A stretch of DNA of 64,000 nt from the NCBI RefSeq assembly GCF_000192745.1, contig NC_015259.1, positions 1,751,001 to 1,815,000 of the forward strand, given 5' to 3'. This document shows positions 9,792 through 17,847 of the stretch, one piece after another. How positions within the stretch are numbered: position 1 is the stretch's first letter; each line of letters opens with the position of its first letter. The DNA comes from Polymorphum gilvum SL003B-26A1 (lineage in GTDB: Bacteria; Pseudomonadota; Alphaproteobacteria; Rhizobiales; Stappiaceae). The position numbers and the translations under genes are program-made. The notes beneath the pieces are model-generated. The model searched no databases, was not told the origin of the DNA, and saw nothing but the letters and a program-made list of their open reading frames with translations.

Positions 9792-10385
9792 ATGTCCCCA
9801 TTCTCGCCTGCCCGCCCGGACGTCGTCGACTTCCTGCTGACGCGCCGCTCGCATCCCTCGACCACGCTGTCGGACCCCGGACCGGACGAGGCGACGCTGC
9901 ACCGGATCCTGACAGCGGCGGCGCGGGTGCCCGATCATGGCAAGCTGGCGCCATGGCGCTTCGTCGTCTATCGCGGTGCGGCGCGCGAACGCATCGGCCA
10001 ACGGCTGCTGGAAATCGCCGAGGCGCGCGAGGGACCGCTGGACGAGATGCGGCGGACGCAGGAACTGACGCGCTTCACCCGCGCGCCGGTGGTCGTCGGC
10101 GTGCTCAGCCGCGCCGCCGCCCATCCGAAGATCCCGGTGTGGGAACAGGAGCTTTCGGCCGGCGCCGCGTGCATGACGCTGCTGACCGCGGCGAGCGCGA
10201 GCGGCTTCGGCGCGCAGTGGCTGAGCGAATGGTGCTGCTTCGACGAGACGGCGAGCGCCTTCCTCGGCCGCCGCGACGGCGAGCGCTTCGCCGGCTTCAT
10301 CCATATCGGGACGCCGACACAGGCGCCGTTCGAACGGTCGCGCCCGGATCTCGACTCGGTGGCGTCGGTCTGGGAAGAGGGCTGA
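9792..10385 (+). CDS. Nitroreductase family protein (YdjA-like)
   Basis: The 197-residue protein has the flavin-dependent nitroreductase layout. RRSHPSTTLSDPGPDEATL and AARVPDHGKLAPWRFVVYRG match the N-terminal FMN-binding region, and GAACMTLLTAASASGFGAQW matches the central helix. It probably reduces nitro or quinone compounds with NAD(P)H. ATG 9792 gives the family's usual start. The next gene, a flavin reductase-like protein, begins 5 bp after its stop, so the two form a small flavoenzyme operon. Confidence 0.9.
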   Translation: MSPFSPARPDVVDFLLTRRSHPSTTLSDPGPDEATLHRILTAAARVPDHGKLAPWRFVVYRGAARERIGQRLLEIAEAREGPLDEMRRTQELTRFTRAPVVVGVLSRAAAHPKIPVWEQELSAGAACMTLLTAASASGFGAQWLSEWCCFDETASAFLGRRDGERFAGFIHIGTPTQAPFERSRPDLDSVASVWEEG

Positions 10386-10389
10386 AACG

Positions 10390-10992
10390 GTGTTCTATCA
10401 GACGGCCAGGAACGACCACGGCCTGCGCCACGATCCGTTCAAGGCGCTGGTCGCGCCGCGGCCGATCGGCTGGATCTCGACGCTCGACCGCGAGGGGCGG
10501 GCCAATCTGGCGCCCTACAGCTTCTTCAACGCGGTCTGCGACGCGCCGCCGATGGTGATGTTCTCCTCGCTCGGCTGGAAGGACAGCGTGGCCAACATCG
10601 AGGCGACCGGCGAGTTCGTCTGCAACCTGGCGAGCCTGGACCTGAAGGACGAGATGAACGCCTCGTCCGCTGCCGTGGCGCCCGGGCAATCGGAGTTCGA
10701 GCTGGCGGGTCTGGCGCCGGCGCGGTCGGTCTGCGTGCGCGCGCCGCGGGTCGCTCGGGCCAAGGCGGCGCTCGAATGCCGGCACCTGCAGACGATCCGG
10801 CTGACGGACCTCGACGGGGCGCAGACCGGATCCTGGCTGGTCATCGGCCAGGTCCTCGGCATCCACATCGCCGACGAGGTGCTGTCCGGCGGGCGAGTCG
10901 ACATCGGTCGTCTGAAGCCGCTGGCCCGCCTCGGTTACAAGGACTACTGCGCCGTCACGGAGGGTTTCGCGATGGAGCGGCCGGTCGTCTGA
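10390..10992 (+). CDS. Flavin reductase-like FMN-binding protein
   Basis: The 200-residue product begins at GTG 10390. It shows the split-barrel flavin reductase family signature: LVAPRPIGWISTLDREGRAN, then LAPYSFFNAVCDAPPMVMFS, then STGEFVCNL-like TGEFVCNLASLD. It probably binds FMN and reduces flavin for a partner enzyme. It is directly downstream of the nitroreductase. The physiological substrate is not evident. Confidence 0.9.
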   Translation: MFYQTARNDHGLRHDPFKALVAPRPIGWISTLDREGRANLAPYSFFNAVCDAPPMVMFSSLGWKDSVANIEATGEFVCNLASLDLKDEMNASSAAVAPGQSEFELAGLAPARSVCVRAPRVARAKAALECRHLQTIRLTDLDGAQTGSWLVIGQVLGIHIADEVLSGGRVDIGRLKPLARLGYKDYCAVTEGFAMERPVV

Positions 10993-11073
10993 CCGATGGC
11001 ATCGGCACTTCTTGCGAGCCCAGGCGCGCCGCGACGGGAAAAGCGGTCGCCGCATGGCAAATGTTAACGGCTG

Positions 11074-11090
11074 TTAACCATTTGTTAACC
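11074..11090 (+). promoter_or_regulatory. Putative CtrA-binding box
   Basis: The sequence TTAACCATTTGTTAACC is an exact TTAA-N7-TTAA match with the extended CC. A further TTAA lies at 11064-11067. It is 54 bp before the ATG of the lytic transglycosylase-like gene. CtrA is the alphaproteobacterial cell-cycle and motility regulator that binds this motif. Confidence 0.6.
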
Positions 11091-11143
11091 GGCTCGGGAA
11101 GAAGTTAATGTGTCGGTAACCATTCCATCGAGGAGACGGACTC

Positions 11144-12133
11144 ATGCGCGTCGCTGATTCCACCTCGATCGCGTCACGGATCGAGCAGGCATTCCAGACG
11201 GCCAGTAGCACGACGGGAACGTCGTTCGACTACCTCATGAAGACGGCCGCCCGGGAATCCTCGTTCGACACGACGGCGAAAGCGCGCACGTCGAGCGCGA
11301 CCGGCCTGTTCCAGTTTATCGAATCGACCTGGCTCGAGACCCTCAAGGAAGCCGGTCCGCGGCACGGTCTATCCAAATATGCCGACCAGATCGAGAGAAC
11401 CCGCGGCGGCACGTACCGGGTGCGGGATCCGCAGATGCGCCAGGAGATCCTCGACCTGCGCAAGGATCCGGACATCGCGTCGCTGATGGCCGGTGCGCTG
11501 ACCCAGAAGAACGGCGCGTACCTATCTCAGAAACTTGGCCGGGACGCGTCGCAGGGCGAACTCTACATCGCCCATTTCCTCGGCGCCAACGGTGCGGGCC
11601 GGCTGATCGACGCGGCGCAGACGACGCCGGACGCGCGCGCCGACCGGCTGTTTCCGGCGCAGGCGAAGGCCAACAAGGCGATCTTCTACACCACCGCGGG
11701 GGCACCGCGCAGTCTTGCGGACGTCTACGACGTGCTGGTGCGCAAGCATGACGGCATCACCATGATCGCCTCGGCACGCGGCGAAGCGCCGGCGGCGCCG
11801 GCGGCGATCGGGAACGGCCAGGACGAAGCCGATCTGCCCGATCTCGACCCGGCGCTACAGCGGGTGCTCAGCGCTTGGCAGGCGACGGAAACGGCGGCGC
11901 CGTTCGAGGCGCTGTTTCGCACCGGGGCAGGCTCGGTGTCCGGCACCCTGGGGGCGAGTTTCCTGTCGTCCTACACGGCTGCGTCCGGCGCGCAACCGTT
12001 CACACGGGGGTCGGGAGCCTCCGTGGTCGCGGCGCAACTGGCGGCCGGCGCCGAGCAGGCGCCGCTCGACCTGACCCGCTTCCTGTCCTATCGAGATCGG
12101 GAAGAACCGCGGGAACTCATGCCGCCGGTCTAG
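11144..12133 (+). CDS. Lytic transglycosylase-like (SLT domain) protein
   Basis: The 329-residue protein has an SLT-like segment near its N-terminus (YLMKTAARESSFDTTAKA), with probable catalytic Glu38 followed by SSATGLFQFIESTW. No signal peptide is visible, which is typical of flagellar or secretion-linked transglycosylases exported by other routes. The C-terminal half (from about 200) is Ala-rich and of unknown structure. It probably opens peptidoglycan for an envelope machine. A CtrA-type box lies just upstream, which suggests cell-cycle or motility control. Confidence 0.82.
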   Translation: MRVADSTSIASRIEQAFQTASSTTGTSFDYLMKTAARESSFDTTAKARTSSATGLFQFIESTWLETLKEAGPRHGLSKYADQIERTRGGTYRVRDPQMRQEILDLRKDPDIASLMAGALTQKNGAYLSQKLGRDASQGELYIAHFLGANGAGRLIDAAQTTPDARADRLFPAQAKANKAIFYTTAGAPRSLADVYDVLVRKHDGITMIASARGEAPAAPAAIGNGQDEADLPDLDPALQRVLSAWQATETAAPFEALFRTGAGSVSGTLGASFLSSYTAASGAQPFTRGSGASVVAAQLAAGAEQAPLDLTRFLSYRDREEPRELMPPV

Positions 12134-12246
12134 GTCGGTCCGGTGTCCGGCACGAGCGCAGAAACATGGTGAACCGAACGTTAAGCCTTTGCATGGCAAG
12201 CTGATGTCCTCTTGTCAGTCGAAGGCTTTCTGGTTCGGTTCAGGCC

Positions 12247-13389
12247 ATGATCATTCGGGATTTCCTGCGTTGGATCGAGACGGCGCCCGCACAGTTACGG
12301 GCCGAGGCAACAAGCGCGCTGGCGCGTGCCTGGCTGTTTTCCCAGATGACGGGGGAGGACCGCGAGGCCGCCGAGGCGGCGCTCACTTTCCTGCTCGACG
12401 ATCCCGCCTCCGAGGTGCGGCTGGCGATCGCCCATGCCTTCGCGCGCCAGCCGAACGTTCCCGAACACATCATCGCCTCGCTCGCCCAGGACAGGTGCGA
12501 GATCGCCTGCGTGGTGCTCGAGCATTCGCCGCTGATCGGCGAGGCGGACCTCGTCGACCTGGCCGCCGAGGGCGACGAGGCGGTGCAATGCGCGATCGCG
12601 CGGCGGATCGACCTTGGTGCGGCAGCCGCCGCCGCGTTGGCCGAGGTGGCTCCGGCTCGGGCCTGCGAAGCGTTACTCGCCAACGAAACGGCCGAGATCG
12701 TGCCGTTCAGCCTGACGCGCATGGCCGAGCGCTTCGCGGAGGACGGGAAGATCCGCGCGCTGCTGCTCAGCCGCGAGCATCTGCCGCTGACGGTCCGGCA
12801 CATGCTGCTGAAGGCACTCGCCGACGGGCTGCGCAGCCGCGCGATGACCCTGTTCGAGGGACCGGAGCACCGCGCCGAGGCCTTCCTGGTCGACGCCGAG
12901 GAAAAGGTGACGCTGTCCCTGGTGCGCGACGTCGCGGAACGGCAGGTGCTGGACCTGGTCGAGCATTTGCGTGCCACCGGACAACTGACCACGCGCCTGC
13001 TGCTGCGCGCCGCAGGAACCGGCAACCTGAAGCTTTTCGTCGCGGCGATCGCGGTGCTTTCCGGGCTGCCGGCCGGGCGGGCGCGGACGCTGCTCGAGGC
13101 GGGGCGGCCGGCGGCTATCCGCGCGCTGCTGCGCAAGGCCGGCCTGCCGCCGCGCAGCCTCGCCGCCTTCGGAGCCTGCATCGACCTCTACCGCGTCGAG
13201 GATCCCGACTTCGACCGCAACCGGACGGCCGCCGAGGTGCGGGCGGCGATGGAGCAGGCGGTGCGACGGCTGCGGGGCGAGGCGGGCGAGGAGGCTGCAG
13301 ACATCGTCGGCCTGCTGCGCCAGTTTGCGCTGGAGGCGGCGCGCGAGGAGGCGCGGGTTTTCGTGTCGCGAGCGCTGGCCGCCGCCTGA
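12247..13389 (+). CDS. DUF2336 domain protein
   Basis: The 380-residue alpha-helical protein begins MIIRDFLRWIETAPAQLRAE. Its HEAT-like helical pairs (DDPASEVRLAIAHAFARQPN and similar) match DUF2336 proteins of Alphaproteobacteria. Some DUF2336 members are linked to cell-cycle, motility or stress signalling. It sits between the transglycosylase-like gene and a convergent phosphotransfer gene. No catalytic residues are evident, and the molecular role is unknown. Confidence 0.75.
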   Translation: MIIRDFLRWIETAPAQLRAEATSALARAWLFSQMTGEDREAAEAALTFLLDDPASEVRLAIAHAFARQPNVPEHIIASLAQDRCEIACVVLEHSPLIGEADLVDLAAEGDEAVQCAIARRIDLGAAAAAALAEVAPARACEALLANETAEIVPFSLTRMAERFAEDGKIRALLLSREHLPLTVRHMLLKALADGLRSRAMTLFEGPEHRAEAFLVDAEEKVTLSLVRDVAERQVLDLVEHLRATGQLTTRLLLRAAGTGNLKLFVAAIAVLSGLPAGRARTLLEAGRPAAIRALLRKAGLPPRSLAAFGACIDLYRVEDPDFDRNRTAAEVRAAMEQAVRRLRGEAGEEAADIVGLLRQFALEAAREEARVFVSRALAAA

Positions 13390-13421
13390 ACGCGGCGTGC
13401 GCCGCAGCGGCTCCGGACCGA

Positions 13422-13958
13422 TCAGGACTGCGTCGGGGCGGTCCGGGCGGCGTATTTCTCGAGATAGTCTTCGGTGACGTCCTTCAGGCGAGCGAGCAAC
13501 GCGACGCCGGTCCGGTTGGCATCGTCGCGGGCGTTCTCGGCGACCATCGCGCGGATGGCCTCGACGTGCTGGCCGACGAGCGGCAGGGGCAGGTCCTGCG
13601 AGTCGGCGATGCTTTCGATGAGGTGGCAGAAATTCGCCGCGACCGAGCCCACCAGCGGATAGCCGAGCGTCTGGGCCTGGCCCTTGATGTTGTGGGCGGC
13701 CTGATACAGCGTCTGCAGGTGGGCCTTGTCCATGCCGTCCGCCTGGATCGCGCTCCAGGCGGAGAACAGGTCGTCGACCTCCTTGCCCATCCAGGAGTCG
13801 AAATGCGAGGACAAGCACTCCAGCGCCGCCTCGGCCGCCTTCACCGGATCGAACTTCGCCGCCTCGCGGGGGCTGAGCACGCGGACCTTCTTGCGCAGGT
13901 CGGTCGGGGGCGTGACGATCTCATAGGCCTCGGTGTCGAAATCCTCGTTGGCGCTCAT
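13422..13958 (-). CDS. Hpt-domain phosphotransfer protein
   Basis: The 178-residue product contains the Hpt four-helix motif LYQAAHNIKGQAQTLGYPLV, with phospho-accepting His89 in AHNIKGQA. This domain relays phosphate between hybrid histidine kinases and response regulators, often in CckA/ChpT-like or chemotaxis pathways. The N-terminal 30 residues (MSANEDFDTEAYEIVTPP) look unstructured. It is convergent with DUF2336 and divergent from nothing close, so it is probably monocistronic. Confidence 0.85.
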   Translation of the reverse strand: MSANEDFDTEAYEIVTPPTDLRKKVRVLSPREAAKFDPVKAAEAALECLSSHFDSWMGKEVDDLFSAWSAIQADGMDKAHLQTLYQAAHNIKGQAQTLGYPLVGSVAANFCHLIESIADSQDLPLPLVGQHVEAIRAMVAENARDDANRTGVALLARLKDVTEDYLEKYAARTAPTQS

Positions 13959-14136
13959 CGCCGCTCACCCTCCATAACCCTCACGCGGACCGACGCTTGC
14001 CGGCCGGCGGGTCGGTCCCTTGCCGGCATCGTGCCGGCGGGCCTGTCCGTTGTCGGCATCGTGTCGGCACAGCCTTACCCCAGCCTGACGTCCAGTGTGA
14101 TCGCCGGGGTTTAATTTTGGGTTTCGCTCCGCCGGG

Positions 14137-14919
14137 TCAGTAGCGGAACATCTCGGTCAGGATGCGCTCGTCCCAGCCGTGCTCGGCGTCGAACATGATC
14201 AGGCATTCCGACCTCGTGTCCTCGCGCACCGTGACCGAGGCGATGTTTCGGATCTCTGTGTGGTCGGCCGCGGCGCTGACCGGGCGCTTGGCCGCCTCGA
14301 GCACCTCGATCTGCACGACCGCGCGGTTCGGCAGCAGGGCGCCGCGCCAGCGTCGAGGCCGGAAGGCGCTGATCGGCGTCAGCGCCAGCATCGGCGCAAA
14401 GATGGGCAGGATCGGGCCGTGGGCGGACAGGTTGTAGGCGGTGCTGCCGGCCGGGGTGGACACCAGACAGCCATCGCAAACGAGTTCCTCGAGCCGGACG
14501 CGGCCGTCGATGGAGATGCGCAGCTTGGCGGCCTGATAGGTCTGTCGCAGCAGCGAGACCTCGTTGACAGCGCGGGCGTTGTGGCGGTGTCCCGACTGGT
14601 CGACGGCCTCCATGAGCAGCGGGTGAATGGTGGTGACGTCGGCCGCGGACAGGCGGTCGAGCAGGTCGTCCTCGCGATATTCGTTCATCAGGAAGCCGAC
14701 CGAGCCTCGGTTCATGCCGTAGATCGGCGTGCCGGTGTTCATGAAGCGGTGCAGCGTCTGCAGCATCAGACCGTCGCCGCCGAGCGCGACGATGACGTCG
14801 GCATCCTCGGGCGGGCACATGCCATAGCGATCGACCAGGACCGTGAGCGAGTCCCGGGCCTCCTCGGTGTCGCTGGAGACGAAGGCGATGTGGTTCGAAC
14901 GGATGGTCTTGTTGATCAT
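14137..14919 (-). CDS. nadK: NAD kinase
   Basis: The 260-residue product has the NAD kinase motifs: [15 protein letters not shown] (GGDG at residues 47-50), [12 protein letters not shown] and [15 protein letters not shown]. It phosphorylates NAD to NADP in the cytosol. The frame continues upstream to 15123, but that part would cross the prophage end at 14998. ATG 14919 ([13 protein letters not shown]) gives the family's normal start. The prophage is inserted 78 bp upstream of this ATG, so the native promoter may be disrupted or replaced by phage sequence. Confidence 0.95.
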   Translation of the reverse strand: MINKTIRSNHIAFVSSDTEEARDSLTVLVDRYGMCPPEDADVIVALGGDGLMLQTLHRFMNTGTPIYGMNRGSVGFLMNEYREDDLLDRLSAADVTTIHPLLMEAVDQSGHRHNARAVNEVSLLRQTYQAAKLRISIDGRVRLEELVCDGCLVSTPAGSTAYNLSAHGPILPIFAPMLALTPISAFRPRRWRGALLPNRAVVQIEVLEAAKRPVSAAADHTEIRNIASVTVREDTRSECLIMFDAEHGWDERILTEMFRY

Positions 14920-14992
14920 GCGAGGGCCGGGCGCGCGGTGCGACGAAGCAGGGCGACCAATAAACCGCATCAGGCCGGAGAAAGCCAACAGG

Positions 14993-14997
14993 CAATG
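14993..14997. repeat. Left target-site duplication CAATG of the Mu-like prophage
   Basis: CAATG immediately precedes the prophage left end TGTAACGCGC and recurs right after the prophage right end at 51983-51987. Mu-type transposition makes exactly 5-bp duplications. Confidence 0.92.
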
Positions 14998-15003
14998 TGT
15001 AAC

Positions 15004-15219
15004 GCGCAAGTACGGATGGCAGGGGTGGGGAGAGGCGGGGAGATCCGTGATCTCGGGGAATTTGGCGGAATTCGGCCGTTTGCCGGTGGGGCGCGGTGGG
15101 GAGTGCTGGAAAGTGGCGCGCAAGTTCGGATGGCAGAAACGGCCGGAGCGGCGATGCGCCGCTCTTATGCCATCTGAAAAAGCGTAGAGAAATCAACAGG
15201 CGCGCAAGTTCAAGGTGGG
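15004..15219. promoter_or_regulatory. Left-end transposase-binding sites (L1-L3 and a half site)
   Basis: The motif GCGCAAGTTCGGATGGCA occurs as L1 at 15004-15021 (one mismatch) and L2 at 15118-15135 (exact). A weaker inverted copy lies at 15168-15185 (TGCCATCTGAAAAAGCGT), and a half copy GCGCAAGTTC lies at 15202-15211. The same motif appears twice at the right end. Multiple sites per end are the rule for MuA-type transposases. Confidence 0.8.
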
Positions 15220-15326
15220 AACTGAAAAGGTCAGTCATGTTGACCAGTTCCCACCTTGCAAAAACGGCGGAATTGCGGGCTTTCCGGTGAGACGCGATCG
15301 AGAGTAACGGCCGCAAGGTGGGAACT
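15211..15326. repeat. Three copies of GCAAGGTGGGAACT motif at the phage left end
   Basis: CAAGGTGGGAACTG at 15211-15224 (+) is followed by its inverted copy CAGTTCCCACCTTG at 15245-15258 and by GCAAGGTGGGAACT at 15313-15326 (+). The first two form a 14-bp inverted repeat with a 20-bp spacer. No gene starts here. The stretch between 14998 and 15353 is otherwise noncoding. Confidence 0.75.
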
Positions 15327-15353
15327 CGCCAACCGGCCGATCAGCGATGGCGA

Positions 15354-15977
15354 TCAGCGCAACTGAGACGCGTTGCCGAGCGCCTCGGCGACGGCGCGGA
15401 GATTGTCGCGCATGGCCTGACCGGCGGCCTCGGCCAGCGCCCTGGAGCCGCCCTCGCAGGCAAAGCCCGCCTCGCCATCGGCTTCCGCGTCGCCGTCGAC
15501 GGTGACGCCGAGCAGGCGGCCCCTGCGGCCGTCGACCGTGACGGCGGTGGCCAGCTCGACGCGGGTGCGCATGGCAGAGGTGAAGAAGCCGGGGATGACA
15601 TCGAGCCGGCCGCGAATGTCCTCACCGCGAATGGAGATCATGCCGCGCGCACCACGCGCGGCCAGCTGGTCGGCGGGCACGGGCTTCTCGACGACCTCCA
15701 GATCCTGGAAGACGTTTTCCAGCGTCTGGCGCACCGAGGTCTCAAAGCTGCCCTTGAGGTCGAGCGGGTAGTTATGGGCGGCGCACTGCATGCCCGAGGA
15801 GCGGACCACGGTCGAGAAGCGGTCCGTGTCGACGGCCAGAAGCCACTTGCCGCCGATCTTGGCGGTGTAGGACAAGGGCACGTTATAGGCGGGTGTGGAT
15901 ATGGTCTCCGCCTTGTAGGCACAGGCGGCGAGCGCCAGGCAGGCGGCGGCGGTGGCCGCAATGGATATGGAACGCAA
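15354..15977 (-). CDS. Prophage-borne lipoprotein (lysogenic cargo candidate)
   Basis: The 207-residue product has a signal peptide and lipobox LALAAC with Cys19, so it should be lipidated and membrane anchored. The rest has no family I recognise; a charged central part with QTLENVFQDLEVVEKP suggests a soluble periplasmic domain. The start is TTG 15977 with a strong AAGGGGGGG ribosome-binding site. It lies between the phage left end and the repressor gene and is read leftward like the repressor, so it may be expressed in the lysogen. Surface exclusion is one possibility, but this is inference. Confidence 0.75.
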   Translation of the reverse strand: MRSISIAATAAACLALAACAYKAETISTPAYNVPLSYTAKIGGKWLLAVDTDRFSTVVRSSGMQCAAHNYPLDLKGSFETSVRQTLENVFQDLEVVEKPVPADQLAARGARGMISIRGEDIRGRLDVIPGFFTSAMRTRVELATAVTVDGRRGRLLGVTVDGDAEADGEAGFACEGGSRALAEAAGQAMRDNLRAVAEALGNASQLR

Positions 15978-16091
15978 TTTTACCCCCCCTTAAAACAATC
16001 GAACAACGGCCGTTTAAATGGACCGGCGCCTTATCAATGCACAGATTGCGGCCGGATGGAATACAACCTGTCGTCGCCTGGAGAACGTGCT

Positions 16092-16763
16092 TCAGGCGTC
16101 TCGGCAGGCGGACCGTATTGATCTCAGCAGATCGCCGAGGTCTTGCTCGGAAAGGCCGTAGCCAAAAGACAGAGCCTTAAGCGTTTCCGTGAGGCCGAGC
16201 GGTGGCTCCCACTCAACCTTATGCAGCGCGGTTTGAAGACGAGCGTTGGCCGCCTCCCACCGCTTGATAAAGGAATTCTGGCGGAATTTCTGCCGTTCCG
16301 CCGCCGCGGCGTCACCAAAGGCCAGGCGCAGATGGAGATCGGCCCGTGCCCTGGCGCGGTCATCGTCCGTTTCCGTGACGATTTTCTGGAGCGCTTGATA
16401 CAGAGCCTCCGCCTCCGGCGGCATTGCGGCGGGATTGATGGGAAAGGTGTCAAAGGCGTTCAGTCCCGCCTCGATCCGGGCCAGTTCATCCTCATAGCCG
16501 GTCGGTTGGCCGGCGGCGTGCATGCCGGCGAACATCTCGCCCTCTCCGGCGATCAGCCAGTTTAGATTTACAGAAAACCTCTGTTTATACATCGCCAGAA
16601 AATCGAGATCCGGCGATGTATCGCCGCGTTCATAGCCGCCGAGTGTTTCTGAGTTCATGTTTAGATGTTCGGCGAATGCTGAGCGCGCCGAATAACCAAG
16701 CTCCATTCGGACGGCCGTGAGCCTTTCCGCAAACGGCGTTTTTGTCACTGATTTTCTTGCCAT
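16092..16763 (-). CDS. Phage repressor with XRE-type helix-turn-helix
   Basis: The 223-residue protein has an N-terminal helix-turn-helix (residues about 12-65: LGYSARSAFAEHLNMNSETL, then GYERGDTSPD). Its helical C-terminal part has no S24/LexA protease motif, so it is not an autocleaving CI. It is divergent from the Ner gene, as the Mu c repressor is. It should bind the CAGA-N5-TCTG operators, two of which overlap the early promoter and one of which lies inside its own coding region. Confidence 0.85.
   Translation of the reverse strand: MARKSVTKTPFAERLTAVRMELGYSARSAFAEHLNMNSETLGGYERGDTSPDLDFLAMYKQRFSVNLNWLIAGEGEMFAGMHAAGQPTGYEDELARIEAGLNAFDTFPINPAAMPPEAEALYQALQKIVTETDDDRARARADLHLRLAFGDAAAAERQKFRQNSFIKRWEAANARLQTALHKVEWEPPLGLTETLKALSFGYGLSEQDLGDLLRSIRSACRDA
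16571..16586. promoter_or_regulatory. Operator copy inside the repressor gene
   Basis: CAGAAAACCTCTGTTT has the form CAGA-N5-TCTG-TTT, like the two operators upstream. It lies about 180 bp inside the repressor gene and may give repression by looping or autoregulation. Confidence 0.6.
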
Positions 16764-16772
16764 TTTTGATCG

Positions 16773-16807
16773 CAGAAAAACTCTGTTTACAAAACAGAGA
16801 AATTCTG
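16773..16807. promoter_or_regulatory. Paired phage operators at the early promoter
   Basis: CAGAAAAACTCTGTTT at 16773-16788 and AAACAGAGAAATTCTG at 16792-16807 are two copies of CAGA-N5-TCTG in inverted arrangement around 16790. They cover the -35 and spacer of the predicted early promoter. Binding by the repressor or by Ner is expected. Confidence 0.75.
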
Positions 16808-16813
16808 CATACT
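16786..16813 (+). promoter_or_regulatory. Predicted early promoter
   Basis: TTTACA (16786-16791) and CATACT (16808-16813) are 16 bp apart, pointing toward ner. The overlap with the operator pair supports this assignment. Confidence 0.55.
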
Positions 16814-16870
16814 CCTACCTATTCCGCCTGATTTGCAGCGCGGACATTGCACACACAAAGCCAACAAAAA

Positions 16871-16890
16871 GCGGATGTTGCAGCATCCGC
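16871..16890. promoter_or_regulatory. Hairpin in the ner leader
   Basis: GCGGATG and CATCCGC form a 7-bp stem with a 6-base loop. It lies 18 bp before the ner start, just before the GAAGGAGAAG ribosome-binding site. It may be a translational control or attenuation structure. Confidence 0.45.
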
Positions 16891-16908
16891 TTCCTGAAGG
16901 AGAAGCCG

Positions 16909-17202
16909 ATGACCAAGCCCCAGTGGGACCGTCATACCATCCTCGCCGAGCTGCGCCGCCGGGGCATGACCCTTTCGGGCCTTGCCGAGATCTACGGACT
17001 GTCGCGCGGCGGAACCGGAAACATCTGGACCCGCGCGAACGAACCGACCGAACGGGCGATCGCTGATTTCCTGGGCGAGCCTGTCGAGGCTCTGTTTCCC
17101 GACCGCTATCCGAAGCGGCGCAACAAGATCCTTTCTAGCAAATACGAAGGCAGGAAGGCCAGTCAGAAAGACACGGCCGCGCCGGACAGGAGGGCCGCGT
17201 GA
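16909..17202 (+). CDS. Ner-like (Nlp/SfsB family) early regulator
   Basis: The 97-residue product begins MTKPQWDRHTILAELRRRGM and continues TLSGLAEIYGLSRGGTGNIW, the classic Ner helix-turn-helix. Ner binds the early operator region of Mu-like phages and tunes early transcription after induction. The frame is open upstream, but ATG 16909 has a good ribosome-binding site. The next gene starts in a TGATG overlap. The C-terminal 25 residues are basic. Confidence 0.9.
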   Translation: MTKPQWDRHTILAELRRRGMTLSGLAEIYGLSRGGTGNIWTRANEPTERAIADFLGEPVEALFPDRYPKRRNKILSSKYEGRKASQKDTAAPDRRAA

Positions 17203-17513
17203 TGAGGCTCGCCTGTCAGACCGCCGAGACCGCGCGGATGTTTGGCGCGGCGGAGCCTGTCGGCTACGTGCTGACCAAGGTCAGCGCCTCGGGCCGGCGG
17301 TACTGGTTCACCGGCGTGCTGGAGGCGGTCGACGTCGCCGGCGGCCCCAGCCGGCTCATCGGCAAGAGCGGGCTGCTGGCGGGCGACGCCCATGTGTTCG
17401 CGTTCGAGGGGCTGCCGTCGTCGCTGGCGAGGTTCCTGAACAGCTGGGGCATCGGCGGCGCGAGCTGGCAGGTCGAGCCGCTGATCGCCGATGTCCCCGA
17501 AGGCGCCGCGTGA
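17202..17513 (+). CDS. Small early phage protein of unknown function
   Basis: The product is 103 residues from ATG 17202 (GTG 17199 is possible). It has a Trp/Tyr-containing beta-rich stretch (SGRRYWFTGVLEAVDVA) and no recognised domain. The stops and starts of its two neighbours overlap its ends, which supports expression as part of the early operon. Confidence 0.6.
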   Translation: MRLACQTAETARMFGAAEPVGYVLTKVSASGRRYWFTGVLEAVDVAGGPSRLIGKSGLLAGDAHVFAFEGLPSSLARFLNSWGIGGASWQVEPLIADVPEGAA

Positions 17514-17722
17514 TGTGCCCGCTCGTTGCCCTGAGCGGGATCATCGGCGGACTGGCCGCCCTGATCGTGCTCGGCCTCGGCCTGTACATCTTCCTCTATC
17601 CACGCGCGGCCGAACAGGCAGAGGAGGACGCGCTGTGCGATCCGTATCTCGCCGCCCAGGCCAAGGCCGCCCGGCGCGGCCAATCCCCCTCCAGTCACCC
17701 GGGAAAGGGACCTTCGGAGTGA
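17513..17722 (+). CDS. Small single-pass membrane protein
   Basis: The 69-residue product starts at ATG 17513, overlapping the previous stop. Residues 8-27 (SGIIGGLAALIVLGLGLYIF) form a transmembrane helix, followed by an acidic and then basic hydrophilic tail. It could be an early phage membrane protein acting on the host or on superinfection; no family is recognised. Confidence 0.6.
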   Translation: MCPLVALSGIIGGLAALIVLGLGLYIFLYPRAAEQAEEDALCDPYLAAQAKAARRGQSPSSHPGKGPSE

Positions 17723-17847
17723 CCGGAGCAAGGCGCCCCATCGGCCCTTCCTCCCAGCCTTAGCCGGGCGGCAGCAGGTGCCGCAGAGCATCGCCGCCCG
17801 GTTCCTTTCACCCGGTTTCATTCGACAGGGCAAGAGTTCAAGAGATC

